Shown: positions 21,603 to 29,773, numbered from the stretch's first letter. The stretch: DNA of 48,852 nt from HRBIN12 sp035762085 (GCA_035762085.1 DASTPT010000069.1:1-48852); one strand, 5' to 3'. The notes: generated by a model not told the origin, from the sequence alone. Numbers and translations are program-made.

Positions 21603-21655
21603 CAGGTGCACCTGCGTCCAGCATGGGACGCATGGTCCTGCGCGCCGGGGACCAT
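21603..21655. promoter_or_regulatory. Three successive dyads upstream of pntAA
   Basis: The minus-strand leader of pntAA holds: a 12-bp perfect palindrome CAGGTGCACCTG at 21603-21614; GCGTCC and GGACGC arms at 21614-21619 and 21626-21631; and ATGGTCC and GGACCAT arms at 21632-21638 and 21649-21655. The outermost may terminate the DUF885 transcript, and the inner ones could be operator or leader structure for the pnt operon. The function is inference. Confidence 0.45.
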
Positions 21656-21717
21656 CGGGACCCCTCGGGCGGAGCGTCCGGACGGCCCCGCGCGGGTCCT
21701 CCGGCCCTGCGTGCGGG

Positions 21718-23367
21718 CTACGCGCCGAGCTCGCGGCGGAACGCGGGCAGCGGCAGCGTGCCGAGGGCGAGCACCCGGTCGTGGAAGTCCTTGAGCGAGA
21801 ACCCCGCCCCGTCCCGGCGCTCGGCCCGTTCGCGGTGCCGCTCGATCTCGAACTGGCCGATCTTGTAGGAGAGCGCCTGTCCCGGCATCGTGATGTACCG
21901 GTCGGTCTCGATCACGGCGTCGACGGGCGGGACTCCGGCCTCCTCGAGCTGCGCGATCGCGCGCTCCCGGGTCCAGCCGAACGCGTGGATCCCGGTGTCG
22001 ACGATCAGACGCGCCGCCCGCATGCCCTGCGCGTCGAGCATGCCGAGGCGCTCGGCCTCGTCCTCGAACAGCCCCATCTCGTCGGCCAGGCGCTCGCTAT
22101 ACAGCCCCCACCCCTCCGAGAACGCGGCCCCGGCCAGGTAGCCGCCGAACCGGCGCAGGGCCGGGCGTTCCCCGTTCTCCTGCTCGAGCGCGGTCTGGAA
22201 GTGATGCCCGGGGTTCGCCTCGTGGTAGGTCGTGGTCGCCAGATGATGCAGGGGCTTGTGCTCCAGGTCGTACGCGTTCACGTAGTACACGCCGGGGCGG
22301 CTGCCGTCGTCCGACGGCGGGTTGTAGAAGGCGAACGGCATGTCCTTCTCGCGGAAGGGCTCGACGGCGCGGACCTGGCAGTTCGCGCTCGGGGTGCGGC
22401 CGAAGTACCGGGGTGCGGCATCCCAGCCCTTCGCGACCTGCTTCTCGGCCAGGGCGACCAGGTCCTCGCGTGACGAGGCCGTGTTGCGGCCGCTCGCGTC
22501 GAGCGCCGCGATTGCCGTCGCCGCGTCCGGGTGCCCGAGCGCCCGCGCCGAGCGACGCCGCTCCTCCTGGATCCTCTCCAGGTCGGCCACGCCCATCTCG
22601 TGGACCTCGCGCGGGTCGAGCGGCAGCGTCGTGAAGCCGAGGACCAGGGCCGCGTACATCCCCTCACCGCCCGGCAGCGGCGAGAGTCCGATCGACTCGG
22701 TCGCGTGGGGCAGGTACCCGCGGAGCGCGTCGAGGTACGACGCCAGCGCCGGCAGCACGACGCCGCGCACGGTCCCGGCGACGCGCTCGCGACCCTCGGC
22801 GTCGTCCGCCGGTACGGGCTCGAGGGCCGGCGACGCGTCGACGGGCGCGTCGAGCAGCCGCTCGACCTGAGCCACCGTGCGCTCGACGACGACGCGCGGG
22901 GCCGTGACGCCGACCGCCACACCCTCGCGCGCGACCTCGGACGAGGCGGCGTAGAACGCCGGCGTCGCCTCGAGTCGTGCGATGAGCCGCTCGAGCCGCT
23001 CAGGGGTGTCGGCGCGCTGGTACGAGCCGATCTCGGCGAGCAGCTGCGCGGGCCCCCACAGGTGCGAGATCACCTGGAGGCGGTCGACGCGGTGCTCGAT
23101 CTCGGCCACGTCGCGGGCCGCGATCGCCTCGAGCACGTCGAGCGTGGTCCGCGTGTCCCGATCGAGCGCCGCGCGGTCGATCGTGGCGAGCTCGGCGAGC
23201 GCCGCCCGGGACCGGATCTCGCGGCGCGCCCGACCGGTCTCGCTCGGGTCGGGGAGCCGGTCGTCCCAGCGCTCGTCCCCGACGATCGTGCCGAGGAGCG
23301 GCGCGTCCTCCAGCAGCTCGTCCCAGAACCGCGACACGAGCGCGCTCCCCCGTCGGGCGTCGTCCAT
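21718..23367 (-). CDS. DUF885 family putative metallo-hydrolase
   Basis: A 549-residue protein of the DUF885 family, distant metallopeptidase-like enzymes. The family's active-site signature is TTYHEANPGHHFQ at about residues 375-388, and the C-terminal half has AFSEGWGLYSERLADEMG and ALSYKIGQFEIERHR, both characteristic. It is predicted cytoplasmic as no signal peptide is visible. The ATG at 23367 has GGAAGGA upstream; the frame continues to 23418 without a better site. Substrate unknown; a peptide or carboxylic ester is plausible. It is followed by the pnt operon and preceded by a terminator for add. Confidence 0.87.
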   Translation of the reverse strand: MDDARRGSALVSRFWDELLEDAPLLGTIVGDERWDDRLPDPSETGRARREIRSRAALAELATIDRAALDRDTRTTLDVLEAIAARDVAEIEHRVDRLQVISHLWGPAQLLAEIGSYQRADTPERLERLIARLEATPAFYAASSEVAREGVAVGVTAPRVVVERTVAQVERLLDAPVDASPALEPVPADDAEGRERVAGTVRGVVLPALASYLDALRGYLPHATESIGLSPLPGGEGMYAALVLGFTTLPLDPREVHEMGVADLERIQEERRRSARALGHPDAATAIAALDASGRNTASSREDLVALAEKQVAKGWDAAPRYFGRTPSANCQVRAVEPFREKDMPFAFYNPPSDDGSRPGVYYVNAYDLEHKPLHHLATTTYHEANPGHHFQTALEQENGERPALRRFGGYLAGAAFSEGWGLYSERLADEMGLFEDEAERLGMLDAQGMRAARLIVDTGIHAFGWTRERAIAQLEEAGVPPVDAVIETDRYITMPGQALSYKIGQFEIERHRERAERRDGAGFSLKDFHDRVLALGTLPLPAFRRELGA

Positions 23368-23419
23368 CGATGGCGTTCCTTCCTCTGAGCGGGCGACCGG
23401 CGTGTCGAGGAGCCCCATC

Positions 23420-23445
23420 CTACCGGCGGTCTGCCCCGCCGGTAG
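23420..23445 (-). terminator. Hairpin directly after the adenosine deaminase gene
   Basis: A perfect 10-bp stem (23420-23429 with 23436-23445) with a 6-nt loop starts right after the add stop codon on the minus strand. No T-run follows. It separates add from the DUF885 gene. Confidence 0.65.
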
Positions 23446-24459
23446 CTACGGGGCCTCGAGCCAACCGAAGTGCCGGCGCCGCACCTCGTCCTTCACCGAC
23501 TGGGGCAGGAAGCTGGTCTCGAGCGCGTTTGCCGTCGCGAGCCGCAGGTCCTCGAGCGTGAAGCCCATCCTGTCTCGTGCGACCTCCCACTCGTGCGAGA
23601 GGTCGATCCCGAACAGCCCGGGGTCGTCGGTGTTGATCGTCACGAGCAGTCCCTCGTGGAGGAGCCGGAGCGCCGGATGGTCCTCGAGCGACGCGACGGC
23701 GCGCGTCCGCAGGTTCGAGGTGGGGCACATGTCCAGCCCGACCCGCCGCTCCTTCGCGAGCGCCGTCACCTCGCGGTCGAAGCCGACCGAGACGCCGTGC
23801 GCCAGGCGGGTCGGTCCGAGCCGCAGGATCGCGTCGCGCGCGTACTCGGGCGGGCCCGACTCGCCGTAGTGGACGGTGACGGGGATCCCGGCCTCGTGGA
23901 CCGAGGCGACCAGGTCGACGTACCGCGACGGCGGGAACGCAAGCTCGCTCCCGGCGATGTCGAATCCCACCAGGTGCTCTCGGTGACGCCGGGCGAACGC
24001 GACCGTCCGCCGCCCCGAGTCCATCCCGAGGTCGCGCGAGAAGATCACGATGAGCCCGACCGCGACGTCGTGCTCGGCCGACGCGTGCGTCACCCCCGCG
24101 ACGAGGCGCTCCATCGCCAGCTCCCAGTCCAGCTCGCCGGGCGCGAAGAAGAACTCGGGGGAGAAGCGGAGCTCGGCCAACCGGACGTTGTCTCGCCCCA
24201 GGTCCTCGACCGCCTCGTAGCTGATGCGCTCGATCGCGTCGTTGGACCGGAACGAGCCGCGCACGAGGTCGAACACGTCGAGGACGGCCTCGAGCGAGTC
24301 CAACGGCTCGAGCACCTGCGCGCGGGGGGCGAGCTCCTCCGTGGTCGTCTCGCGGAGCGGCTCGCCCGCCTCCCGGTAGAGGTCGAGGATCGTCTGGAGC
24401 CGCACCGCGCCCTCCAGGTGGCGGTGCAGGTCGATCTTCGGGAGGGCGCGCGGGTCCAT
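23446..24459 (-). CDS. add: Adenosine deaminase
   Basis: A 337-residue zinc metallo-dependent deaminase converting adenosine (or a related 6-aminopurine) to inosine for purine salvage. KIDLHRHLEGA carries the zinc ligands H12 and H14; H197 and E200 are in VHYGES, with E200 the catalytic acid; H221 is in RLAHG and D278/D279 in NTDDPGLF. SFL-type helices and total length fit bacterial Add. ATG at 24459 is chosen because homology begins there; the frame extends to 24519 with an unlikely Pro-rich start. Whether it uses adenosine, adenine or another substrate is not decided by motif alone. Confidence 0.9.
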   Translation of the reverse strand: MDPRALPKIDLHRHLEGAVRLQTILDLYREAGEPLRETTTEELAPRAQVLEPLDSLEAVLDVFDLVRGSFRSNDAIERISYEAVEDLGRDNVRLAELRFSPEFFFAPGELDWELAMERLVAGVTHASAEHDVAVGLIVIFSRDLGMDSGRRTVAFARRHREHLVGFDIAGSELAFPPSRYVDLVASVHEAGIPVTVHYGESGPPEYARDAILRLGPTRLAHGVSVGFDREVTALAKERRVGLDMCPTSNLRTRAVASLEDHPALRLLHEGLLVTINTDDPGLFGIDLSHEWEVARDRMGFTLEDLRLATANALETSFLPQSVKDEVRRRHFGWLEAP

Positions 24460-24542
24460 CGGCGGCCATTCAACCAGAGGCGAGGGCGTCGGGGGACCGC
24501 GACCGCGAGCGGCTAGCATGCTCGCGACACGGAGGAGGTCGC

Positions 24543-25328
24543 ATGCTGCTCGAGGGCAAGAAGCTGCTGATCACGGGGGTCCTGACGCGCGAGAGCATCG
24601 CCTACGCCGCCGCCCGGGCCGTGCAGGAACAGGGCGCCGAGATCGTGCTGACCTCCTTCGGGCGCGCGATGAGCCTCACCGAGAAGAGCGCGAAACGGCT
24701 CCCGCAGCCGGTGGACGTGCTCGAGATGGACGCGACCGACGTGGATCGGGTCCGCGCGATCGGCGAGGAGCTCGGTCGGCGGTGGGGACACGTCGACGGG
24801 TTCCTCCACGCGATCGCCTTCGCGCCGCAGGACGCCCTCGGCGGCAACTTCCTCCACACCCCGTGGGAGAGCGTCGGCACGGCGGTGCAGGTGAGCGCCT
24901 TCTCGCTGAAGACGATCGCGTCCGAGCTCCTGCCGCAGATGCGCGAGCGCGGCGGCTCGGTCGTCTCGCTCGACTTCGACGCCCGGTTCGCGTGGCCCGT
25001 CTACGACTGGATGGGCGTGGCGAAGGCGGCGCTCGAGTCGGTCACGCGGTACCTGGCCCGAGACCTAGGGCCGCACGGCGTTCGGGTGAACACCGTCTCC
25101 GCGGGGCCGCTGCGGACGATCGCCGGCAAGGGTATCCCGGGATTCCAGTCGCTCGCCGACGGCTGGGGCGACCGCGCCCCGCTCGGCTGGGATCCCACCG
25201 ACGCCGGACCGGTCGCCGACGCCGTCGCGTTCCTGTTCTCGGACCTGGCGCGCGGGATCACCGGAGAGATGCTCCACGTGGACGGCGGCTACCACGCGAT
25301 CGGGTCGGCGCCGTCGCCGGCGGAGTAG
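24543..25328 (+). CDS. fabI: Enoyl-[acyl-carrier-protein] reductase, FabI/InhA type
   Basis: A 261-residue short-chain dehydrogenase reducing trans-2-enoyl-ACP with NADH in fatty acid elongation. Y154 and K161 form the Y-x6-K dyad of FabI/InhA (InhA Y158/K165). The N-terminus LLEGKKLLITGVLTRESIA is the divergent ENR nucleotide site, and DGWGDRAPLGWDPTDAGPVA closely resembles the InhA C-terminal part. It has a strong GGAGGAGG site, and TAGCAT at 24514-24519 is a possible -10. It is divergent from add and convergent with the PfkB gene (4 bp apart). Confidence 0.92.
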   Translation: MLLEGKKLLITGVLTRESIAYAAARAVQEQGAEIVLTSFGRAMSLTEKSAKRLPQPVDVLEMDATDVDRVRAIGEELGRRWGHVDGFLHAIAFAPQDALGGNFLHTPWESVGTAVQVSAFSLKTIASELLPQMRERGGSVVSLDFDARFAWPVYDWMGVAKAALESVTRYLARDLGPHGVRVNTVSAGPLRTIAGKGIPGFQSLADGWGDRAPLGWDPTDAGPVADAVAFLFSDLARGITGEMLHVDGGYHAIGSAPSPAE

Positions 25329-25332
25329 CCGC

Positions 25333-26163
25333 TCAGACCTCGGCCGCGGTCAGCGACCGGCCGTAGGGGCCTCGGCCGGCGACGCACCAGGCCCCGCACC
25401 GGGCGGCCACCGACAGCGCGTCGTCCACGTCGTCCCCGCGGCCGAGCGCGAACGTCAGCCCGGCCGCGAACACGTCGCCGGCCCCGTACGCGTCCACCAC
25501 CGGACCGGGCGGCTCGGCGGGCGCGTACCGGCCCGCCCGGCCGTCGGCCGTCCGGTAGGTGCCGCCGCGACGGCCCTCGGTCCGGACGACGACGGACGGG
25601 GGCTCGGGCAGGGTGGTCGGGTCGAACGTCTCGGAGGGGTCCGAGGCGCTCCCGACGACGGCGTCCAGGCGGACGGCGGCCTCCGCGAGTAGCCCGGCGA
25701 CGCGGCTCGTGGCGACGAGCACCCGCGCACGCCGAGCCAGTCGCAGCGCCCCGGCGTCGGCGGCGCACACGTAGACGCAGTCGATCTCGGCGAGCTCGTC
25801 CCACGGCAGAGGGTCGTCGGCCCGGGCGTGCAGGCGCTCACCGAGCGTCGTGATCGTCCGCTCGCCCGAGGTCTCGATGAACGTGAACCCGCGCCGTGTC
25901 TGCGTCGCTCGCGGGGCGACGTGGGCGCGGAGTCCCAGGCCCTCGAGCTCCAGGTGCGCGCGCTTGCCCGTCGCGTCCTTGCCGAGCGCCGTGAAGAACG
26001 TGCAGTCGCCGGTCAGCCGCTGCAGCTGGACCGCGGCGACGGCGCCTCCGCCGCCGGGCTCCTCCCACCAGTCGAGCGAGTGGGCGATCTCCCCGGACGC
26101 CGGCACGCGGTCGACCACGCCGAACGTCATCCACTCGACGTGACCGAGCACGGCCGCCCTCAT
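25333..26163 (-). CDS. PfkB-family carbohydrate kinase
   Basis: A 276-residue ribokinase-fold kinase. DAYGAGDVFAAGL at 224-236 is the PfkB signature 2 with the catalytic base D230 and the anion hole GAGD at 227-230. GGGGAVAAVQLQRL near the N-terminus replaces the usual GGxxxN substrate motif, and FTALGKDATG follows as in ribokinase relatives. It is slightly short for the family. The sugar or nucleoside substrate is unknown. ATG at 26163 with GGAGAGGA upstream; the gap to the divergent selD is 26 bp, so their promoters must overlap or lie inside the coding regions. Confidence 0.85.
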   Translation of the reverse strand: MRAAVLGHVEWMTFGVVDRVPASGEIAHSLDWWEEPGGGGAVAAVQLQRLTGDCTFFTALGKDATGKRAHLELEGLGLRAHVAPRATQTRRGFTFIETSGERTITTLGERLHARADDPLPWDELAEIDCVYVCAADAGALRLARRARVLVATSRVAGLLAEAAVRLDAVVGSASDPSETFDPTTLPEPPSVVVRTEGRRGGTYRTADGRAGRYAPAEPPGPVVDAYGAGDVFAAGLTFALGRGDDVDDALSVAARCGAWCVAGRGPYGRSLTAAEV

Positions 26164-26189
26164 CGCGACAGTGTGGCATCCTCTCCACC

Positions 26190-27242
26190 ATGCTCGCCGA
26201 GCGGCGCCTGACGAGCTTCAGCCACGGCGCGGGGTGCGGCTGCAAGCTCGGCCCGAGCGACCTGGCATCGCTCCTGTCCTCCCTCGATCTCCCCGCGCCG
26301 GCCGCCGAGGTCCTGGTCGGGACCGATACGGGCGACGACGCGGCGGTCGTGCGGCTGCCCGGCGGACAGGCGCTGATCGCGACGCTCGACTTCTTCACGC
26401 CGATCGTGGACGACCCCTACGACTGGGGGCGGATCGCGGCGACGAACGCGCTGTCGGACGTGTACGCGATGGGTGGTCGGCCACTGCTCGCGCTCAACAT
26501 CGTGAACTGGCCGGTCGAGGACCTGCCGCTCGAGATGCTCGGCCGGGTCCTGCAGGGCGGGATCGACGTCGCGTCGGCGGCCGGCGTGGCGGTGCTCGGC
26601 GGACACTCGATCACGGACCCAGAGCCGAAGTACGGGATGGTGGCGATCGGCCTGGTGGAGCCGGAGCGGATCGTGCGGAACTCGGCCGCGCGGGCGGGCG
26701 ACCGCTTGTTCCTGACCAAGCCGATCGGCCTCGGGATCGTCTCGACCGCGGTGAAGCGGGGCGTCGCGACCGAGGACCTGGTCGCGCGGGCGGTCGAGCT
26801 GATGACGACCCTGAACGACCGCGCCGCCGAGGCGATGCTGGAGGCCGGCGCGGTCGCCGCGACCGACGTGACCGGATTCGGCCTGATGGGGCACCTCCAC
26901 CGGATGCTCGCGGCGTCCGGCGTCGCGGCCCGCGTCGACGCGTCGGCCGTGCCGGTGATCGAGGGCGTGCTGCCCCTCGCACGGGACGGCGTCGTGCCCG
27001 GCGGCACCGCCCGGAACCACGCCTACGTGGACCCGCACGTGGACTGGGGCGCGCTCGAGCGGCCCGAGCGGTTGGCGCTCGCCGACGCCCAGACCTCGGG
27101 CGGGCTGCTCGTCGCGGCCGCGAACGCGGGGCGCCTCGCGGCGGCGCTCCGGGCCAGGGACGTCCCGTTCGCCCGGATCGGGGACGTCGTCGAGGGCCCG
27201 GCGGGCCGGATCGACGTGACCGGGCGGCTCCAGGCGACCTGA
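26190..27242 (+). CDS. selD: Selenide, water dikinase (selenophosphate synthase)
   Basis: A 350-residue SelD making selenophosphate from selenide and ATP, the selenium donor for selenocysteine and 2-selenouridine. HGAGCGCK at 12-19 contains C16 and K19, equivalent to the E. coli catalytic Cys17 and Lys20; Cys, not Sec, is encoded. TDTGDDAAVVRL, NALSDVYAMGG and VLGGHSI are AIR-synthase-fold ATP and metal motifs. No selA, selB, selC or selenouridine synthase gene is in the window. Its stop codon is part of an 18-bp palindrome. No ribosome-binding site is evident before the ATG. Confidence 0.95.
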   Translation: MLAERRLTSFSHGAGCGCKLGPSDLASLLSSLDLPAPAAEVLVGTDTGDDAAVVRLPGGQALIATLDFFTPIVDDPYDWGRIAATNALSDVYAMGGRPLLALNIVNWPVEDLPLEMLGRVLQGGIDVASAAGVAVLGGHSITDPEPKYGMVAIGLVEPERIVRNSAARAGDRLFLTKPIGLGIVSTAVKRGVATEDLVARAVELMTTLNDRAAEAMLEAGAVAATDVTGFGLMGHLHRMLAASGVAARVDASAVPVIEGVLPLARDGVVPGGTARNHAYVDPHVDWGALERPERLALADAQTSGGLLVAAANAGRLAAALRARDVPFARIGDVVEGPAGRIDVTGRLQAT

Positions 27243-27255
27243 ACCGCGGTTCAGG
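27238..27255. promoter_or_regulatory. 18-bp perfect palindrome at the selD stop / mec promoter
   Basis: CCTGAACCGCGGTTCAGG is a perfect palindrome that includes the selD TGA. As RNA it can fold into a 7-bp stem with a CGCG loop and may end the selD transcript. Its right end (TTCAGG) is also the best -35 for the mec promoter, 17 bp before TAGCGT, so it could equally be an operator. Confidence 0.5.
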
Positions 27256-27278
27256 GAATACGACCTCGCTGGTAGCGT
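27250..27278 (+). promoter_or_regulatory. Candidate promoter of the mec-thiF-cysO operon
   Basis: -35 TTCAGG (27250-27255), 17-bp spacer, -10 TAGCGT (27273-27278). Transcription would start near 27285, giving a leader of about 9 nt before ATG 27294 (TTG at 27288 is closer), with no ribosome-binding site. Confidence 0.45.
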
Positions 27279-27293
27279 TTATCGCAGTTGCAG

Positions 27294-27689
27294 ATGCACA
27301 TCGACGACGTCCTGCTCAAGGAGATGGCCGAGCACGGCCTCCGGGAGTTCCCGAACGAGGCGTGCGGGCTCCTGGCCGGCCGCGACGGGGAGCCGGTGCG
27401 CTTCTTCGCGATGCGGAACCTGGACGCGAGCCCGGCCTCCTACCGGCTGGACCCGAAGGAGCAGCTCCAGGTCTTCGACCGGATGGACGAGGAGGGCCTG
27501 GATCTCCTCGGGATCTTCCACACGCACACGCACTCCGAGGCGTACCCCTCGGAGACGGACCGCAAGCTGGCGTTCTACCCTGAGGCTCTCTACCTGGTGA
27601 TGTCGCTCTCGGACCGGGAGCGCCCCGACCTGCGCGCCTTCCGGGTCGTCGAGGGCGAGGTCACCGAGGAGGAGCTGGACCCCGCATGA
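27294..27689 (+). CDS. mec: JAMM/M67 metallopeptidase, Mec-like CysO-cysteine hydrolase
   Basis: A 131-residue JAB1/MPN protein. The JAMM residues are E22 in NEACGLLAG and H76, H78, S86 and D89 in HTHTHSEAYPSETD, an exact HxH-x7-S-xx-D pattern. In M. tuberculosis the homologue releases cysteine from the C-terminus of the carrier CysO. Here it is the first gene before thiF, cysO and cysM, which strongly supports that role. ATG at 27294 is preferred over TTG at 27288. The stop overlaps the start of thiF by 4 nt. Confidence 0.9.
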   Translation: MHIDDVLLKEMAEHGLREFPNEACGLLAGRDGEPVRFFAMRNLDASPASYRLDPKEQLQVFDRMDEEGLDLLGIFHTHTHSEAYPSETDRKLAFYPEALYLVMSLSDRERPDLRAFRVVEGEVTEEELDPA

Positions 27690-28507
27690 CCCGCGAGTTC
27701 ACGGTCGAGGAGGTCCAGCGCTACGCGCGGCACATCATCCTGCCGGGCGTCGGCGCCGAGGGCCAGGGCAGGCTGCGCGACGCCAAGGTCCTGTGCATCG
27801 GCGCCGGCGGGCTCGGCTCGCCGGTCTCGATGTACCTGGCGGCCGCCGGCGTGGGCACGATCGGCCTCGTCGATTTCGATCGGGTGGACCTGTCCAACCT
27901 CCAGCGGCAGATCGCCCACGGCACGAGCGACGTGGGCCGGCCGAAGGTGGAGTCTGCCGCCGAGACCTTGCAGGAGATCAACCCGAACGTCGAGGTCGTC
28001 ACGTACGACACGATCCTGTCCAGCCAGAACGCGTTCGAGGTGCTCGGGCCGTGGGACATCGTGGTCGACGGCTCGGACAACTTCCCGGTGCGGTACCTGG
28101 TGAACGACGCGACGCAGATGCTCGGCAAGCCGCTCGTGTACGGGTCGATCTACCAGTTCGAGGGCCAGGCCACGGTCTTCCTGCCGGGGCAGGACACGCC
28201 CTGCTACCGGTGCCTGTTCCCGCAGCCGCCGCCCCCCGGCACCGTCCCGAGCTGCGCCGAGGGCGGCGTGTTCGGCGTGCTGCCGGGCATCGTGGGCACG
28301 ATCCAGGCGACCGAGGCGATCAAGCTCGCGGCCGGCCTCGGCGAGACCCTCGCCGGCCGCCTGTTGATCTTCGACGCGCTCGCGATGGACTTCACGACGG
28401 TGAAGCTGCGCTGGGACGCCGACTGTCCCGTCTGCGGCAAGGAGCCGACCGTGACCGAGCTCATCGACTACGACCAGTTCTGCGGCCTCCCGAGCCGCGA
28501 CGAGTGA
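27686..28507 (+). CDS. ThiF/MoeB-type adenylyltransferase for CysO
   Basis: A 273-residue E1-like enzyme that adenylates the C-terminal Gly of a ubiquitin-like sulfur carrier. The ATP motif is GAGGLGS at 39-45, followed by LVDFDRVDLSNLQRQ. Zinc ligands are C173, C176, C247 and C250; C190 lies in the loop that in MoeB/ThiF carries a conserved Cys. Actinobacterial MoeZ, the CysO activator in M. tuberculosis, has about 390 residues with a C-terminal rhodanese domain; this protein ends without one. ATG at 27686 overlaps the mec stop. Confidence 0.9.
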   Translation: MTREFTVEEVQRYARHIILPGVGAEGQGRLRDAKVLCIGAGGLGSPVSMYLAAAGVGTIGLVDFDRVDLSNLQRQIAHGTSDVGRPKVESAAETLQEINPNVEVVTYDTILSSQNAFEVLGPWDIVVDGSDNFPVRYLVNDATQMLGKPLVYGSIYQFEGQATVFLPGQDTPCYRCLFPQPPPPGTVPSCAEGGVFGVLPGIVGTIQATEAIKLAAGLGETLAGRLLIFDALAMDFTTVKLRWDADCPVCGKEPTVTELIDYDQFCGLPSRDE

Positions 28508-28521
28508 GGAGAACGACCACG

Positions 28522-28797
28522 ATGTCCGTGAAGGTGAAGCTGCCGACGATCCTCCGCAAACACGCGGGGGGCGACGCCCGGGTGGACGCCGACGGCACCA
28601 CGCTGCGCGAGCTGCTGTCGAACCTGGAGACCTCGTACCCGGGGATCACGAAGAACGTGCTCACCGACGACGGCGGTCTGCACCGGTTCGTGAACGTGTA
28701 CGTGAACGATGAGGACGTCCGCTACCTGGGGTCGCTCGAGACCGAGCTGAAGGAGGGCGACACCGTCTCGATCCTGCCGGCCGTCGCCGGCGGCTGA
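28522..28797 (+). CDS. cysO: Ubiquitin-like sulfur carrier CysO (MoaD/ThiS family)
   Basis: A 91-residue beta-grasp protein ending in AVAGG, the Gly-Gly C-terminus that is adenylated and thiocarboxylated. The chain has LPTILRKHAGG and NVYVNDEDVRYL, typical of the CysO/MoaD branch. The carrier thiocarboxylate is the sulfur donor for CysM, and Mec frees the resulting cysteine. A GAGGAGA site lies upstream. The partners thiF, mec and cysM are adjacent, making the assignment firm. Confidence 0.93.
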   Translation: MSVKVKLPTILRKHAGGDARVDADGTTLRELLSNLETSYPGITKNVLTDDGGLHRFVNVYVNDEDVRYLGSLETELKEGDTVSILPAVAGG

Positions 28798-28832
28798 GCC
28801 CCGACGGGGGCGACCGGTCGTGCTGGGATAAT
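28798..28832 (+). promoter_or_regulatory. Candidate cysM promoter and 10-bp palindrome
   Basis: GATAAT at 28827-28832 lies 8 nt before the GTG start of cysM, fitting a leaderless or nearly leaderless transcript. CGACCGGTCG at 28811-28820 is a perfect palindrome directly upstream of the -10. A weak 5-bp stem (28798-28802 with 28807-28811) follows the cysO stop. Confidence 0.4.
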
Positions 28833-28840
28833 CGCTTCCC

Positions 28841-29773
28841 GTGCGCTACGAGGACGTCTTCGACGCGATCGGCCACACCCCGCTCGTCGGCATGCCCCGC
28901 ATGTCGTCGACTCCACGCGTTCGGCTGTGGGCCAAGCTCGAGGGCGCGAACCCCACCGGCTCCACGAAGGACCGGATCGCGAAGAAGATGGTCGAGGTCG
29001 CCGAGGCCTCGGGCGAGCTGACGGAGGACCGGATCATCCTCGAGCCGTCCTCGGGCAACACCGGGATCGCGCTCGCGATGGTCGCGAAGCTGAAGGGCTA
29101 CCGGCTCACGGTCGTGATCCCCGACAACGCGAGCGACGAGCGGATCCGCCTGCTCGAGCTCTTCGGGGCCGAGATCGTCTACTCGCCGGGCGACAGGGGG
29201 ACGAACGGCGCGATCGAGGTCGCGCGCGCCCTCGCGAGGGACGAGCGCTACTTCATGCCGTTCCAGTACGGCAATCCGGCGAACCCCCTCGCGCACGAGG
29301 AGGGGACGGCGGTCGAGATCCTCGAGGACCTCCCCGAGCTGACGCACTTCGTCGCCGGGCTCGGCACCGGCGGCACGCTGACCGGCAACGGCCGCGCGCT
29401 GCACCGCCACAACGCCGACATCACGGTCGTGGCGGCGGAGCCCGAGCTCGGCGACCTCGTGTACGGACTCCGCTCGCTCGACGAGGGGTTCGTGCCCCCG
29501 ATCTTCGACCCGAGCGTCGTCGACCGGAAGTTCCTCGTGAACTCGGCCGACGCCCTGCGCGCGACGCGTGAGCTCACCACGAAGGAGGGGATCTTCGCGG
29601 GGATCTCCTCGGGCGCGGTCGTGCACGTGGCTCAGCGGATCGCCCGCGAGCTGGAGGAGGGCGACGTCGTGTGCCTGCTCGCCGACGGCGGCTGGAAGTA
29701 CCTGTCCACCGAGGCGTGGGCGCCCGACCTCGAGCGCGCCGAGAAGGGCGTCGAGGGGTCGCTGTGGTGGTGA
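28841..29773 (+). CDS. cysM: Cysteine synthase, CysM (CysO-thiocarboxylate dependent)
   Basis: A 310-residue PLP enzyme of the cysteine synthase family. The PLP lysine is K43 in PTGSTKDRIA and the substrate loop EPSSGNTGIA follows. The C-terminus CLLADGGWKYLSTEAW and EGSLWW resemble M. tuberculosis CysM, which uses O-phosphoserine and CysO-COSH rather than O-acetylserine and sulfide. Adjacent cysO and mec support this. GTG start. The intervening rhomboid gene present in mycobacteria is absent, and murI follows directly. Confidence 0.93.
   Translation: MRYEDVFDAIGHTPLVGMPRMSSTPRVRLWAKLEGANPTGSTKDRIAKKMVEVAEASGELTEDRIILEPSSGNTGIALAMVAKLKGYRLTVVIPDNASDERIRLLELFGAEIVYSPGDRGTNGAIEVARALARDERYFMPFQYGNPANPLAHEEGTAVEILEDLPELTHFVAGLGTGGTLTGNGRALHRHNADITVVAAEPELGDLVYGLRSLDEGFVPPIFDPSVVDRKFLVNSADALRATRELTTKEGIFAGISSGAVVHVAQRIARELEEGDVVCLLADGGWKYLSTEAWAPDLERAEKGVEGSLWW

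Noticed and set aside
24460..24519. Longer N-terminus for adenosine deaminase
   Set aside because: The extra 20 residues are Pro/Arg-rich, unlike the family, and homology begins at the ATG at 24459.
26190..27242. Selenocysteine codon in selD
   Set aside because: The catalytic position is encoded as Cys (C16), and no in-frame TGA interrupts the gene.
27256..27293. Riboswitch or leader RNA before mec
   Set aside because: The predicted leader is about 9 nt, too short for a structured RNA.
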